Assembly: GCF_020991365.1 (NCBI RefSeq)
Contig: NZ_JAJLRA010000031.1
Location: 1-64,000 of the forward strand
DNA: 64,000 bases
DNA from: Streptacidiphilus sp. ASG 303
GTDB taxonomy: Bacteria; Actinomycetota; Actinomycetes; Streptomycetales; Streptomycetaceae
Direction of reading: 5' to 3'
This document shows, in pieces, positions 7,534 to 19,986 of this stretch. The notes beneath the pieces are model-generated. The model was not told where the DNA came from and did not search any database. It saw only the letters and a program-made list of their open reading frames with translations. Every line of letters begins with the position of its first letter. Position 1 is the first letter of the stretch. Position numbers and translations under genes: made by a program.

Positions 7534-8388
7534 ATGGCGGCGACCACCCCTGCGGCGATCGGGCACGCGGTGCCGCAGCCGCGCGGCGGCGCGGTGCAGG
7601 TGCTGCGCGACTCCTGGGTCGTGGCCAAGCGGAACCTGCGCCGCATGACCCGCATCCCGGAGATCGTCGTCTTCGGACTGATGCAGCCCGTGATGTTCGT
7701 GCTGCTCTTCTCGTACGTCATGGGCGGTGCGATCAAGGTCCCCGGCTCCGGCGGGGAGAGCGCCTACCGCGAGTTCCTGATGGCGGGCATCTTCGCCCAG
7801 ACCGTGACCTTCGCGGTCGCGGGCGCCTCGGCCGGCGTCGCGGAGGACATGACCAAGGGCCTGGTGGACCGGTTCCGGTCGCTGCCCATGGCCCGCTCCG
7901 CCGTCCTGGTCGGCCGCACCATCGCCGACGTCGTGCAGACGGCCTTCACCGTGCTGGTGCTGGCGGCCGTGGCGCTGCTGGTCGGCTGGCGGATCCACGA
8001 GGGCGTGCTCAAGGCCCTCGGCGCCTTCCTCCTGCTGCTCATGCTCGGCTACGCCTTCTCCTGGATCGGCGCGCTGATCGGCCTGTCGGTCCGCAGCCCG
8101 GAGGCGGCCACCTCGGCCGGCCTGATCTGGCTCTTCCCGCTGACGTTCCTGTCCAACGCGTTCGTCCCGGTCTCCACCATGCCGGGCTGGCTGCAGGCCA
8201 TCGCGTACTGGAACCCCTTCAGCGCCACCGTCCAGGCCTGCCGCAAGCTCTTCGGCAACCCCGGTGTGGACCCCGCCCACGTGTGGCCGATGGAGCACCC
8301 GGTGGAGGCGTCGCTGGCCTGGTCCCTGCTGATCCTGGCGCTCTTCTCCTGGCTGGCGGTGCGCAAGTACCGCAACGCCGTGGGCTGA
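7534..8388 (+). CDS. ABC-2 type permease, DrrB family
   Basis: 284 residues with about six membrane segments (for example LMQPVMFVLLFSYVMGGA, FTVLVLAAVALLVGW, ALGAFLLLLMLGYAFSWIGALIG and a final segment near SLAWSLLILALFSWLAV). The conserved ABC-2 block near the end, FPLTFLSNAFVPVSTMPGWLQ...NPFSATVQACR, is typical of DrrB exporters. The ATG lies one base after the stop codon of the ATPase gene, so the two are translated as a coupled pair and form one exporter. A strong stem-loop shared with greA closes the operon. Confidence 0.93.
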   Translation: MAATTPAAIGHAVPQPRGGAVQVLRDSWVVAKRNLRRMTRIPEIVVFGLMQPVMFVLLFSYVMGGAIKVPGSGGESAYREFLMAGIFAQTVTFAVAGASAGVAEDMTKGLVDRFRSLPMARSAVLVGRTIADVVQTAFTVLVLAAVALLVGWRIHEGVLKALGAFLLLLMLGYAFSWIGALIGLSVRSPEAATSAGLIWLFPLTFLSNAFVPVSTMPGWLQAIAYWNPFSATVQACRKLFGNPGVDPAHVWPMEHPVEASLAWSLLILALFSWLAVRKYRNAVG

Positions 8389-8454
8389 GCCCCGCCGTCG
8401 GGGCCCGTCGGGCCCCGACCGGCCCGGGCCCGCCGCAACCGGCCCGGACGCGCC

Positions 8455-8510
8455 GGAGGGCGGCCGCCGGAACCCCGTGGTCCGAGACCCGGGGCCGGCG
8501 GCCGCCCTCC
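8455..8510. terminator. bidirectional terminator between ABC permease and greA
   Basis: Perfect 16-base arms at 8455-8470 and 8495-8510 with a 24-base loop, 67 bases after the permease stop and 18 bases from the greA stop on the other strand. Confidence 0.75.
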
Positions 8511-8527
8511 GTGCGTCCTGGGACGGC

Positions 8528-9025
8528 TCAGCCGCTGTAGGGCTTGGCCCCGGTGATCCTCACGGTGGCCTTCTTGCCGTTCGGCAGCTCGTAGGTGGCG
8601 TCCTCGCCGACCTTCTTGCCGTTGATCGCGGTGCCCAGCGGCGACTGGGGGGAGTAGATCTCCAGGTCGTCGCCGGCGACCTCGCGGGAGCCGAGCAGGA
8701 ATGTCATGGTGTCGTCGGGGTCGCCGTCGAAGGCGACGGTGACGACCATGCCGGGGGCGACCACGCCGGAGTCCGACGGCGCCTCTCCGACCTGGGCCTT
8801 CTCCAGGAGCTGGGTGAGCTGGCGGATGCGCAGCTCCTGCTTGCCCTGCTCCTCCTTGGCCGCGTGGTATCCGCCGTTCTCGCGCAGGTCACCCTCCTCG
8901 CGGGCCGCCTCGATCTTCTTGGCGATCTCCACGCGTGCGGGACCCGACAGATAGTCCAGCTCGGCCTTGAGCTGGTCATACGCCGCCTGGGTCAGCCAGG
9001 TGACGTTATCGCTGGTCTGGGTCAC
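8528..9025 (-). CDS. greA: transcription elongation factor GreA
   Basis: 165 residues, GTG start at 9023-9025 with CGAGGAG ten bases upstream. The N-terminal coiled coil carries the tip motif EEGDLRENGGYHAAKEEQ, whose Asp and Glu are the acidic residues that reach the polymerase active site to stimulate cleavage of backtracked RNA. The C-terminal FKBP-like domain begins near GMVVTVAFDGDPDDT and ends with the conserved NGKKATVRITG. The length is a little above the usual 158, as in other actinobacteria. The order greA, DUF4307 gene, mca is a known streptomycete arrangement. Confidence 0.97.
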   Translation of the reverse strand: MTQTSDNVTWLTQAAYDQLKAELDYLSGPARVEIAKKIEAAREEGDLRENGGYHAAKEEQGKQELRIRQLTQLLEKAQVGEAPSDSGVVAPGMVVTVAFDGDPDDTMTFLLGSREVAGDDLEIYSPQSPLGTAINGKKVGEDATYELPNGKKATVRITGAKPYSG

Positions 9026-9354
9026 AGGTGCTCCTCGTCGGTACTCGGCTTACTACAAAGCAACGCCCGCTCCCGGGCCGTCTGGGCTCGGAAGGGGCGA
9101 AACCACGAGGGTAACAATTCCTCGGGGCAGAGGGGGAGTGGCTTGCGGCGCACCGCAGCCCGCCTGCCCCGGGACGCGTGCCCGCCCTCGTCTTCGACTA
9201 TGCCTCACGGGTACGACAGCCGGGGGCGTGGCCTGGGCGGCCGCGCGCTCCCCCGGGGCGGCCGCACGCCGGGGCGGGGGACCTCCGCGCCTCCCGGGGG
9301 CCTCCCGGGGCTGCGGGAGCCCCTGGCGGCGGCGGGCAGGTCCGGGCGCGGCGG
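9026..9354. other. intergenic region between greA and the DUF4307 gene
   Basis: 329 bases. The greA ribosome site and promoter must lie in the first about 60 bases (TAGTAA on the minus strand near 9050 is a possible -10). A short stem, CTCCCG/CGGGAG at 9302-9319, may end the DUF4307 transcript. The rest is G+C-rich with no convincing frame. Confidence 0.5.
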
Positions 9355-9777
9355 CTACGGGCGGGGGGTGCAGCCCAGCAGCTCGGCGGTGGTGCCGCGG
9401 CGGACGGTGCGCAGCACGACGTCCTCCTCCAGGGCGGTGCCCTTCGCGGGGATCGCGACGTCCGCCTGTCCCACCGTCTCCTTCTCCGCCGACTGGGACC
9501 GGATCGTGCACACCCCGCCCACGCCCTCCTGCTTGCGCACCGAGACGTGCGCCCGCACCTGCGTGTCGGAGACCACGGTGAAGGACGTCACCTCGCCGTG
9601 CAGCCGACTCTCCCGCATCAGGTAGGAGGTGCCCAGCCAGACGACCAGCGCCGCGAAGAGCACGCCGCAGACCACGGCCGCGGCCCGGAGCCGCCGGTCC
9701 GCCCTCGCGTCGTCCCCGCCGAAGCGGCCGGACCGTCCGTACCGGCCCTCGGGGACCCTGGGCGCTGTGGTGCTCAT
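9355..9777 (-). CDS. DUF4307 single-pass membrane protein
   Basis: 140 residues. A basic cytoplasmic N-terminus rich in Arg and Gly is followed by one membrane helix (AAAVVCGVLFAALVVWLGTSYL, residues about 33-54) and an external domain with beta-strand character (GEVTSFTVVSDTQVRAHVSVRK) and two cysteines (VCTIRS and LLGCTPRP) that could form a disulfide. DUF4307 proteins have no assigned function. It is encoded next to mca with the opposite orientation, the two starts separated by about 125 bases that hold both promoters. Confidence 0.85.
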   Translation of the reverse strand: MSTTAPRVPEGRYGRSGRFGGDDARADRRLRAAAVVCGVLFAALVVWLGTSYLMRESRLHGEVTSFTVVSDTQVRAHVSVRKQEGVGGVCTIRSQSAEKETVGQADVAIPAKGTALEEDVVLRTVRRGTTAELLGCTPRP

Positions 9778-9902
9778 CCGATCGTTCCTTCCCCGGCAAG
9801 GCCGCGGAATGCACGGGCCCTCCAGTCCGTCACTATAGGAGTGGCCGACCCCGGCCGGACGCGCCGGGGCGGCGCGGTACGCATGCGGAAGGAATTCTGG
9901 CG

Positions 9903-10784
9903 TTGACTGAGCAGCTGCGACTGATGGCGGTGCACGCCCACCCGGACGACGAGTCCAGCAAGGGCGCCGCCAGCATGGCCATGTACGTCGCCCGCGGCGT
10001 GGACGTGCTGGTGGCCACCTGCACGGGGGGAGAGCGCGGCTCCATCCTCAACCCCAAGCTCCAGGGCGACCCGTGGGTGGAGGAGAACATCCACGAGGTG
10101 CGCCGCAAGGAGATGGACGCGGCCCGGGAGATCCTGGGGGTGAAGCAGGCCTGGCTGGGCTTCGTCGACTCCGGGCTGCCCGAGGGCGACCCGCTGCCCC
10201 CGCTCCCGGACGGCTGCTTCGGCCTCCAGGAGGTCGAGAAGGCCGCGGAGCCGCTGGTGCGGCTGATCCGCGAGTTCCGTCCCCACGTGATCACCACGTA
10301 CGACGAGAACGGGGGCTACCCGCACCCCGACCACATCATGACCCACAAGATCACCATCGCGGCCTTCGACGCCGCCGGCGACCCGGACGCCTACCCGGAG
10401 TCGGGCGAGCCCTGGCAGCCGCTGAAGCTGTACTACAACCACGGCTTCCCCATGGGCCGCATCCGAGCCCTGCACGCCTACCTCACCGAGCACGGCCTGG
10501 ACTCCCCGTACGGCGAGTGGATCGAGGGCTGGGAGAAGAGCGGCCGCAAGGAGCGGGAGATCACCACCCGCGTGGACTGCGCCGACTACTTCGAGGTCCG
10601 CGACCGGGCCCTGATCGCCCACGCCACCCAGATCGACCCGGACGGCCCGTGGTTCCGCGTGCCGCGCGAGGTCCAGCGGGAGGTCTGGCCCACCGAGGAC
10701 TTCGAACTGGCCCGCTCGCTGGTCGACACCTCCCTGCCGGAGGACGACCTGTTCGCGGGCATCACGGCCGACGTCACCGTCTGA
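9903..10784 (+). CDS. mca: mycothiol S-conjugate amidase
   Basis: 293 residues from TTG at 9903, eight bases after GGAAGGAA. Mca is a zinc amidase of the LmbE/PIG-L fold that cleaves mycothiol conjugates of toxins, releasing a mercapturic acid for export and recycling the GlcN-Ins part. AHPDDE supplies His13 and Asp16 as zinc ligands, and HPDH at 141-144 the third histidine. The length near 290 and CTGGERGSILNP favour Mca over the related MshB. Cytoplasmic. Its presence implies a mycothiol-making actinobacterium. Confidence 0.95.
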   Translation: MTEQLRLMAVHAHPDDESSKGAASMAMYVARGVDVLVATCTGGERGSILNPKLQGDPWVEENIHEVRRKEMDAAREILGVKQAWLGFVDSGLPEGDPLPPLPDGCFGLQEVEKAAEPLVRLIREFRPHVITTYDENGGYPHPDHIMTHKITIAAFDAAGDPDAYPESGEPWQPLKLYYNHGFPMGRIRALHAYLTEHGLDSPYGEWIEGWEKSGRKEREITTRVDCADYFEVRDRALIAHATQIDPDGPWFRVPREVQREVWPTEDFELARSLVDTSLPEDDLFAGITADVTV

Positions 10785-10879
10785 CCGCAGCCCCGCCCCG
10801 CCGCCCGCCCCGGCCGGTCCCGCCGTCCGACCGGCACCCCGGTGGCCCGGTCCGCGCCGGGCCGGGCCACCATGGAGAT

Positions 10880-11122
10880 GTGAGCACCCCCATGACCGAC
10901 CCCGCCGTCCTCGCCCACCTCACCTCGCTCGCCGTCGACGAGGACAAGGTGACCCCCGGCCTGCTGGGCTTCGTGGTCTTCGCCGTCCTCGGCGCCGCGA
11001 CCTGGTTCCTGCTGAAGAACATGAACAAGCAGTTCAAGAAGGTCGACTTCGTCGAGGAGCCGGAGCAGGACGACGCCCCGGCCGCCCCGGGCGGCCGCCC
11101 CGAGGACTCCCGGACCGCCTGA
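10880..11122 (+). CDS. small membrane protein of unknown function
   Basis: 80 residues from GTG 10880, or 76 from the ATG at 10892. One membrane helix, VTPGLLGFVVFAVLGAATWF, is followed by a basic stretch (KNMNKQFKKVDF) and an acidic, Pro-rich tail. It is a short positional companion of mca in streptomycetes; role unknown. GGAG sits very close to the GTG, so the ATG may be the real start. Confidence 0.75.
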   Translation: MSTPMTDPAVLAHLTSLAVDEDKVTPGLLGFVVFAVLGAATWFLLKNMNKQFKKVDFVEEPEQDDAPAAPGGRPEDSRTA

Positions 11123-11299
11123 CCGGACCGCCTGACCGGACCGCCCGACCGGCTCGCCCGGCCGACCGGACCGGCCGACCCGGGAAGCCCCGGCCCGCCC
11201 GCGCCCCGGGGCCCTCAGGCGTGTCCGCCGCCGCCCCGCCCGCGCCGGGCGGGGGGCGTCCTCCCCGCACCGGGCGGGCGGATGGGCGAGGATGGTCGC

Positions 11300-13408
<2,109 letters not shown>

Positions 13409-13409
13409 C

Positions 13410-13443
13410 GTCCCGGGGCCCGCGCGGCCGCGGCCCCCGGGAC
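13410..13443 (+). terminator. stem-loop after the DUF255 gene
   Basis: An 11-base arm at 13410-13420 pairs with 13432-13443 with one bulged C. It begins two bases past the stop codon at 13408. Confidence 0.6.
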
Positions 13444-13552
13444 CGGCCCCGGCCCGGGGCGCCCGCGTGCCCGGACGCCCGCCTGCCGGGGTGCCCGGGC
13501 GGCGGGGCGCCGTCCGCAAACCGCTCGCGCCCCGGCCGTCCGGTCCCCCAGG

Positions 13553-14422
13553 ATGTCCGCCATGGGCTGGCGGCTGACCGACGACGTGGAGGAGTTCCTG
13601 GACGAGGCGGGCGGCTTCCTGGCCGCCCACCCGGCGGAGAACTCCGTGCTCCTCACCGTGACCGACGCCGTGCGCGGCCGCGGGCCGCAGGCGTTCGGCG
13701 GCGGGCGGCCCCGGTACGGCTGGTGGCGTCCCGGGCCGGGGGAGGAGGTCGCCGGGGCCTGCCTGCGGACGCCGCCCCTCCCGCTGGTGCTCGGACGGAT
13801 GCCCGCGGCCGCCGCCGCCGGGCTCGCGGCCGCCCTCGCGGCGTGCGACGGGGACCTCCCCGGGGCCGGCGGGGACCGCCCGGCCGCGGAGGCGTTCGCC
13901 GCCGCGTGGCGGGACGCCACCGGGGCCGCGGTCTCCGTGCGGCGCGAGGAGATCCTGCACCGCCTCGCCGCCCTCGCCGCCCCGGACCCCGCGCCGTCCG
14001 GCGCCGCCCGGGAGGCCCGCCCGGACGACCGCGACCTGGTCGTCGGCTGGTTCGAGGAGTTCAGCCGTGAGACGGGTGAGCGGCTGCGGGACTTCACGGC
14101 CGACGTCGAGGCCCGCATCGCGCGCGGCGGGGTCGTGCTGTGGGAGGACGCCGGACGGCCTGGTTCGATGGCCTGCGTGAGCGCGGAGGCCGCCGGGACG
14201 GTGCGGATCGGCCCCGTCCACACCCCGCCGGGGCTGCGCCGCCGCGGCTACGCGGCGGGCGCCACCCACGCCGTCGCCGCCCGCGCCCTGGCGCAGGGCG
14301 TCCGCGAGGTGCTGCTCATCACCGACCTGGCCAACCCCACCAGCAACGCCCTCTACCGGCGGCTGGGCTTCCGGCCGGTCGCCGACCGCCTGGTCCTGGC
14401 GTTCGGCCCCGGCGAGGCGTGA
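13553..14422 (+). CDS. GNAT-family N-acetyltransferase
   Basis: 289 residues, ATG at 13553 (a second ATG at 13562 is possible). The C-terminal about 120 residues hold the GNAT fold: VRIGPVHTPPGLRRRGYAAGATHAVAA is the acetyl-CoA-binding motif A with R-R-R-G-Y, and LLITDLANPTSNALYRRLGFRPV is motif B. The N-terminal half is a degenerate Ala-rich domain with a GNAT-like layout, as in two-domain GNATs. The substrate is unknown. It stands alone between the DUF255 gene and a doubtful small gene. Confidence 0.88.
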   Translation: MSAMGWRLTDDVEEFLDEAGGFLAAHPAENSVLLTVTDAVRGRGPQAFGGGRPRYGWWRPGPGEEVAGACLRTPPLPLVLGRMPAAAAAGLAAALAACDGDLPGAGGDRPAAEAFAAAWRDATGAAVSVRREEILHRLAALAAPDPAPSGAAREARPDDRDLVVGWFEEFSRETGERLRDFTADVEARIARGGVVLWEDAGRPGSMACVSAEAAGTVRIGPVHTPPGLRRRGYAAGATHAVAARALAQGVREVLLITDLANPTSNALYRRLGFRPVADRLVLAFGPGEA

Positions 14423-14666
14423 CGTCCGGGCCGTGCGGCGGCGCCCGGCGGGTCGCGGCGCCCTGCCCGGGGCGGCGGCGCACCCTCCGCCGCCGGGGCC
14501 CCGGGGCCGCCGTGGCGGGAGCGTCCGGTGTGCCGCGCCGTGCAGCCCTCCATGCCGAATTGCCCGGAAGTTGACGTCCTGTTCGCCTCCCCGCATCTCC
14601 GCACTGTCACCGTGGGTAGGTAGGGTGTCCCGGTTCGGTCACCTTCGGTCGGCTGAGGGAGAAGGT

Positions 14667-15113
14667 GTGGACGGTCGGATCCTGGGCGGAGCGGCGGCGG
14701 CCGGCGCGGCCGGCGTGGTCGTGGGCGCCTACCTGCTCGGCGGGCGGCTGCTGGTGCTGGCCGTGGCCGGGGCGGGCGCGGGCTGGGCGATGGGGTACGT
14801 GGCCCGGACCTGGTCGCAGCGGCTGCGGGGGCGTACGGGCCCGGCCGGGCGCGGGCCGGCCGCGGGGGCGCCCCGGCGCGGAGCCGCGGCGGGCGACCAC
14901 TGCGAGCGCTGCCGCCGCGCACGGGAGGCGCGCGAGGCCCGCGGGGGTCGGGCCCCGGGTGCCTCGCCCGGGGCCCGACCCCCGCGGGCCGGCCTTCCGC
15001 TCCTGTCAGCGGCCCGCCGAGTACGCCACCATCGACACGCCCACGTACTGCACGATGAAGGCGGCCAGGGTGAACGAGTGGAAGACCTCGTGGAAGCCGA
15101 ACCAGCGCGGTGA
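14667..15113 (+). CDS. doubtful small membrane protein with CxxC
   Basis: Frame from GTG 14667 (preceded by GAGGGAGAAG) to 15113, 148 residues. The first 60 residues look genuine: a hydrophobic hairpin (AGVVVGAYLLGGRLLVLAVAG and on) with strong third-position G/C, then Arg-rich and CERCRRAREAREAR. A TAGGGT box at 14621-14626 is a plausible -10. After residue about 90 the frame crosses a perfect 24-bp stem and runs into the 3' end of the opposing hemolysin-III gene, where the residues look like antisense shadow. A shorter gene with a frameshifted end is possible. Confidence 0.4.
   Translation: MDGRILGGAAAAGAAGVVVGAYLLGGRLLVLAVAGAGAGWAMGYVARTWSQRLRGRTGPAGRGPAAGAPRRGAAAGDHCERCRRAREAREARGGRAPGASPGARPPRAGLPLLSAARRVRHHRHAHVLHDEGGQGERVEDLVEAEPAR
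14936..14990. terminator. very strong bidirectional stem-loop
   Basis: Perfect 24-base arms, 14936-14959 and 14967-14990, with a 7-base loop (TGCCTCG). It lies 16 bases past the stop of the minus-strand hemolysin-III gene and would also stop transcripts from the left. It is among the longest perfect stems in the window. Confidence 0.85.
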
Positions 15114-15809
15114 CGGGTTCGGGCGCTTGAGCCCGTAGATCACGCCGCCGGCGCTGTAGAGCAGGCCGCCGACCACGATCAGGGTGAGCACGGTGGCGCC
15201 GCCGTGGTGCAGGAAGTCCGGCAGGAAGAAGACCGCGGCCCAGCCCAGCGCCAGGTAGCAGGGCGTGTACAGCCAGCGCGGGGCCCCCACCCAGAAGACC
15301 CGGAAGCCGATCCCGGCGAGTGCGCCCGCCCACACCAGCCACAGCAGCACCCGCTGCCGCCCGCCGTCCACCAGGAGCAGGGTGAAGGGCGTGTAGGTCC
15401 CTGCGATTATCAGGAAGATGTTGGCGTGGTCGAGCCGGCGCAGCACCGCCTCGCCGCGCGGGCCCCAGGTGAAGCGGTGGTAGACCGCGCTCACGCCGAA
15501 GAGCAGCCACGCCGAGACCGAGTACACGGTGCAGGCGATGCGGGCCTGGGGGGAGCCGGCGAGGCAGATCAGCACGATGCCGGCCGCCACCGAGGCGGGG
15601 AACATGCCCGCGTGCAGCCAGCCGCGCAGCTTGGGTTTCACGGGGCGCACCGCCTCGGCCACGTGGTCGGCCACGCGGTCGGCGGCGCGTTCGAGGGAGG
15701 CCAGGGGGCCGTCGGGCGTGCCGGAGCCGGTGCCGCCGGGCGTCCGCGCCGGTGCGGGAGCGGGTGCGGTCTTCGCGTGGTCCGGGATGTCCTCCGCAGT
15801 CATGGCCAC
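15006..15809 (-). CDS. hemolysin III / TrhA family membrane protein (PAQR-like)
   Basis: 267 residues from GTG 15807-15809; ATG at 15801-15803 is the alternative. A Pro/Ala/Thr-rich cytoplasmic tail of about 55 residues precedes seven membrane helices. Family marks: YHRFTWGPRGEAVLRRLDHANIFLIIAGTYTPF is represented by YHRF, DHANIF and GTYTPF, and FHEVFHSFTLAAF near the end supplies the conserved His residues; these His/Asp/Ser residues form the predicted metal site. Bacterial members affect membrane fluidity and are called channel-forming hemolysins by history rather than proven function. Confidence 0.93.
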   Translation of the reverse strand: MAMTAEDIPDHAKTAPAPAPARTPGGTGSGTPDGPLASLERAADRVADHVAEAVRPVKPKLRGWLHAGMFPASVAAGIVLICLAGSPQARIACTVYSVSAWLLFGVSAVYHRFTWGPRGEAVLRRLDHANIFLIIAGTYTPFTLLLVDGGRQRVLLWLVWAGALAGIGFRVFWVGAPRWLYTPCYLALGWAAVFFLPDFLHHGGATVLTLIVVGGLLYSAGGVIYGLKRPNPSPRWFGFHEVFHSFTLAAFIVQYVGVSMVAYSAGR

Positions 15810-16077
15810 ATGCTACCTACGCACCCGTAGGTTACCGAGGGGTATGACGTGGCGCTCGTCACTCGGTCGGGCGCGCATGAGTGCAACCAGCGCGCCCTTG
15901 TGCCTTCGATGCGACGGATTTTCCGGTTCGTCGCCCGTTTGATCACTGGAAAGTCACGGAAGAAGCCCCTTCGACGTGAGGGGCGCTATGTCGTTAAAAG
16001 CCCCACGGGGATACCCTGCCGACAACCCTCAACCCCGACGCCGGCTCAAGGACGAACCGGCGTGAAACGGAGCGATC

Positions 16078-17895
<1,818 letters not shown>

Positions 17896-17920
17896 CGGCC
17901 CCTCAGCAGCACTCCACCGC

Positions 17921-17985
17921 ACGGCCGGAGCCCCGGCCAGGCGATCGCCCCGACCACCGATCGCCTGGACCGGGACTCCGGCCGT
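17921..17985 (+). terminator. long imperfect stem-loop after pckA
   Basis: The arm 17921-17947 pairs with 17958-17985 with a few mismatches; the ten central pairs around GGCGATCG/CGATCGCC are perfect. It lies 26 bases after the pckA stop. Confidence 0.75.
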
Positions 17986-18059
17986 CGGCGTGCCCGGGCC
18001 CCGGTGCCGCGCCCGGTCCCCGGCGCGGCCGGGCCGGGAGGCGGCCGGGCCGCCGCCCC

Positions 18060-18578
18060 TCAGGCCGCGGGGGCGGCCCCCGGGGCGCGGCGGGCGGCGT
18101 CGTGGGCGTCCATGCGGAGGCAGGCGAGCATGGCGGTGGCCGTGTCCTGCTGCGCGGCGGCCACGACGAGGACCCGGCCGGCCAGGGCGTGGGCCCGGGC
18201 GTGGAGGTCGGCGAGGCCGCGCCCGGCCGGGGCGGGCGCGGGGGTGGGGCGGCCGCCGGGCGGCGGCCCGCCCGCGGGCGCGAGCTCCGCGATCCGTGCC
18301 GCGATGCGCCGGGCGGCGTCGTCCAGGTCGGCGCGGTGCGCGGCGAGCGCCGGGTCGGCCGCGCCGCCGGCGGCGTCGGTGGCGCGCCGCAGGTCGGTGG
18401 TGGCGTCGAGCAGGGCGCCGAGGTGCCGGGCGAGCTGCTGCCGCAGGTGGGCGGGCCGGGCGGACGGCGCCGCCACGCGGTCGCTGCTGTTGTGGCGGAC
18501 GGCGTGCGGGTGCGCGGGGGCCGTGGGGGCGGGCTCCCGGAGCGTGTGCACGGACCTGTGCCGTATCGGCTCGTACAT
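18060..18578 (-). CDS. Ala/Arg-rich helical protein of unknown function
   Basis: 172 residues from ATG 18576-18578, chosen over the longer in-frame extension because GGGAG sits eight bases upstream. The protein begins MYEPIRHRSVHTLREPA, then shows two helical blocks rich in Ala, His, Arg and Leu (RPAHLRQQLARHLGALLDA and ADLHARAHALAGRVLVVAAAQQD) separated by a Pro/Gly linker. No cysteine pattern beyond one Cys in MLACLR and no known family. The promoter carries a 15-bp palindrome next to TAGACT, so tight regulation is likely. Confidence 0.7.
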   Translation of the reverse strand: MYEPIRHRSVHTLREPAPTAPAHPHAVRHNSSDRVAAPSARPAHLRQQLARHLGALLDATTDLRRATDAAGGAADPALAAHRADLDDAARRIAARIAELAPAGGPPPGGRPTPAPAPAGRGLADLHARAHALAGRVLVVAAAQQDTATAMLACLRMDAHDAARRAPGAAPAA

Positions 18579-18611
18579 GGGCGCTCCCTGCGGTGAGGTC
18601 ATCCGGAACTG

Positions 18612-18628
18612 GACTTGGACCAAGTCTA
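18612..18628 (-). promoter_or_regulatory. palindromic operator overlapping a -10 box
   Basis: GACTTGG-A-CCAAGTC (18612-18626) is a perfect 7+1+7 palindrome. Read on the minus strand it is preceded by and fused with TAGACT (18623-18628), a good -10 box for the gene ending at 18060, with a leader of about 35-40 bases. A protein bound here would block transcription initiation. I cannot match it with confidence to a known actinobacterial operator. Confidence 0.65.
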
Positions 18629-18771
18629 AATCCGGAGCGGCCGGGACGCGGGGGCGGCCCGCCCGGGCCGGAGCGGTGGTTCGGGCCGCGGGACGGCACG
18701 TGCCGCGGAAGGAGAGCGGAAGGGGAGTGGAAGGGGGCGAGGGACGGGGCCGGGAGCGCCGCGGCGGCCGG

Positions 18772-19986
18772 TCAGGGCTGCGCGTAGCCCTCCAGGAAGT
18801 CCCCGATCCGGGTCACCGCGTCGGTGACGTCCTCCGGCCGCGGCAGGGTCACCAGCCGGAAGTGGTCGGGCTCGGGCCAGTTGAAGCCGGTGCCCTGCAC
18901 CACCAGGATGTGCTGGGACCGCAGCAGGTCCAGCACCATCTGGGCGTCGTCCTTCACCTTGTGGACCTTGGGGTCCAGCCGCGGGAACGCGTACAGCGCG
19001 CCCTTCGGCTTGACGCAGCTGACCCCGGGGATGTCGTTGAGCAGCCGCCACGCCGCGTCCCGCGACTCCAGCAGCCGCCCGCCGGGCAGCACCAGGTCCT
19101 TGATCGACTGCCGGCCGCCGAGCGCCGCCGCCACCGCGTGCTGGGCCGGCATGTTGGCGCACAGCCGCATGTTGGCCAGGACCGACAGCCCCTCGATGTA
19201 GCTGGAGGCGTGCTCCTTGGGGCCGGACAGCGCCATCCACCCCGAGCGGAAGCCCGCCACCCGGTACGCCTTCGACAGGCCGTTGAAGGTGACGCAGAGC
19301 AGGTCCGGGGCGAGCGAGGCGGTGGGGGTGTGGGTGGTGCCGTCGTAGAGGATCTTGTCGTAGATCTCGTCCGAGTAGACCAGCAGCCGGTGCCGCCGGG
19401 CGATCTCCACCAGGCCCTCCAGCACCTCCACGGGGTAGACCGCGCCGGTCGGGTTGTTCGGGTTGATCACCACGATCGCCCGGGTGCGGTCGGTGACCTT
19501 CGCCTCGATGTCGGCCAGATCCGGGTACCAGTCCGCCTGCTCGTCGCAGCGGTAGTGCACCGCCGTGCCGCCGGCCAGGCTCACCGACGCCGTCCACAGC
19601 GGGTAGTCCGGCGCCGGGACCAGCACCTCGTCGCCGTCGTCCAGCAGGGCCTGCATCGACATCTGGATCAGCTCCGAGACGCCGTTGCCCAGGTAGACGT
19701 CGTCCACGGTGAGGCCGTGCAGGCCGCGCTCCTCGTAGTGCATGACCACGGCGCGGCGGGCGGCGAGCAGGCCCTTGGAGTCGCCGTAGCCGTGGGCCGT
19801 GGCGAGGTTCCGGAGGATGTCCTGCAGGATCTCCGGGGGCGCCTCGAAGCCGAAGGTCGCCGGGTTCCCGGTGTTGAGCTTCAGGACGCGGTGGCCCTCG
19901 TCCTCCAGCCGCATGGCCTCGTCGAGCACCGGCCCGCGGATGTCGTAGCAGACATTGGCGAGTTTGCTGGACTGGATCACCTGCAT
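18772..19986 (-). CDS. PLP-dependent class I/II aminotransferase (AlaA-like)
   Basis: 404 residues from ATG 19984-19986. Fold type I aminotransferase: NTGNPATFGFEAP, PNNPTGAVY with the conserved Asn/Pro, YSDEIYDKI with the Asp that binds the PLP pyridine, FNGLSKAYRVAGFRSGWM with Lys239 as the PLP lysine, and the C-terminal HFRLVTLP with the carboxylate-binding Arg. The overall pattern matches alanine:2-oxoglutarate aminotransferases of the AlaA group. TAGAGT lies seven bases from the ATG, so the message is probably leaderless. Substrate choice is inferred from similarity only. Confidence 0.9.
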   Translation of the reverse strand: MQVIQSSKLANVCYDIRGPVLDEAMRLEDEGHRVLKLNTGNPATFGFEAPPEILQDILRNLATAHGYGDSKGLLAARRAVVMHYEERGLHGLTVDDVYLGNGVSELIQMSMQALLDDGDEVLVPAPDYPLWTASVSLAGGTAVHYRCDEQADWYPDLADIEAKVTDRTRAIVVINPNNPTGAVYPVEVLEGLVEIARRHRLLVYSDEIYDKILYDGTTHTPTASLAPDLLCVTFNGLSKAYRVAGFRSGWMALSGPKEHASSYIEGLSVLANMRLCANMPAQHAVAAALGGRQSIKDLVLPGGRLLESRDAAWRLLNDIPGVSCVKPKGALYAFPRLDPKVHKVKDDAQMVLDLLRSQHILVVQGTGFNWPEPDHFRLVTLPRPEDVTDAVTRIGDFLEGYAQP

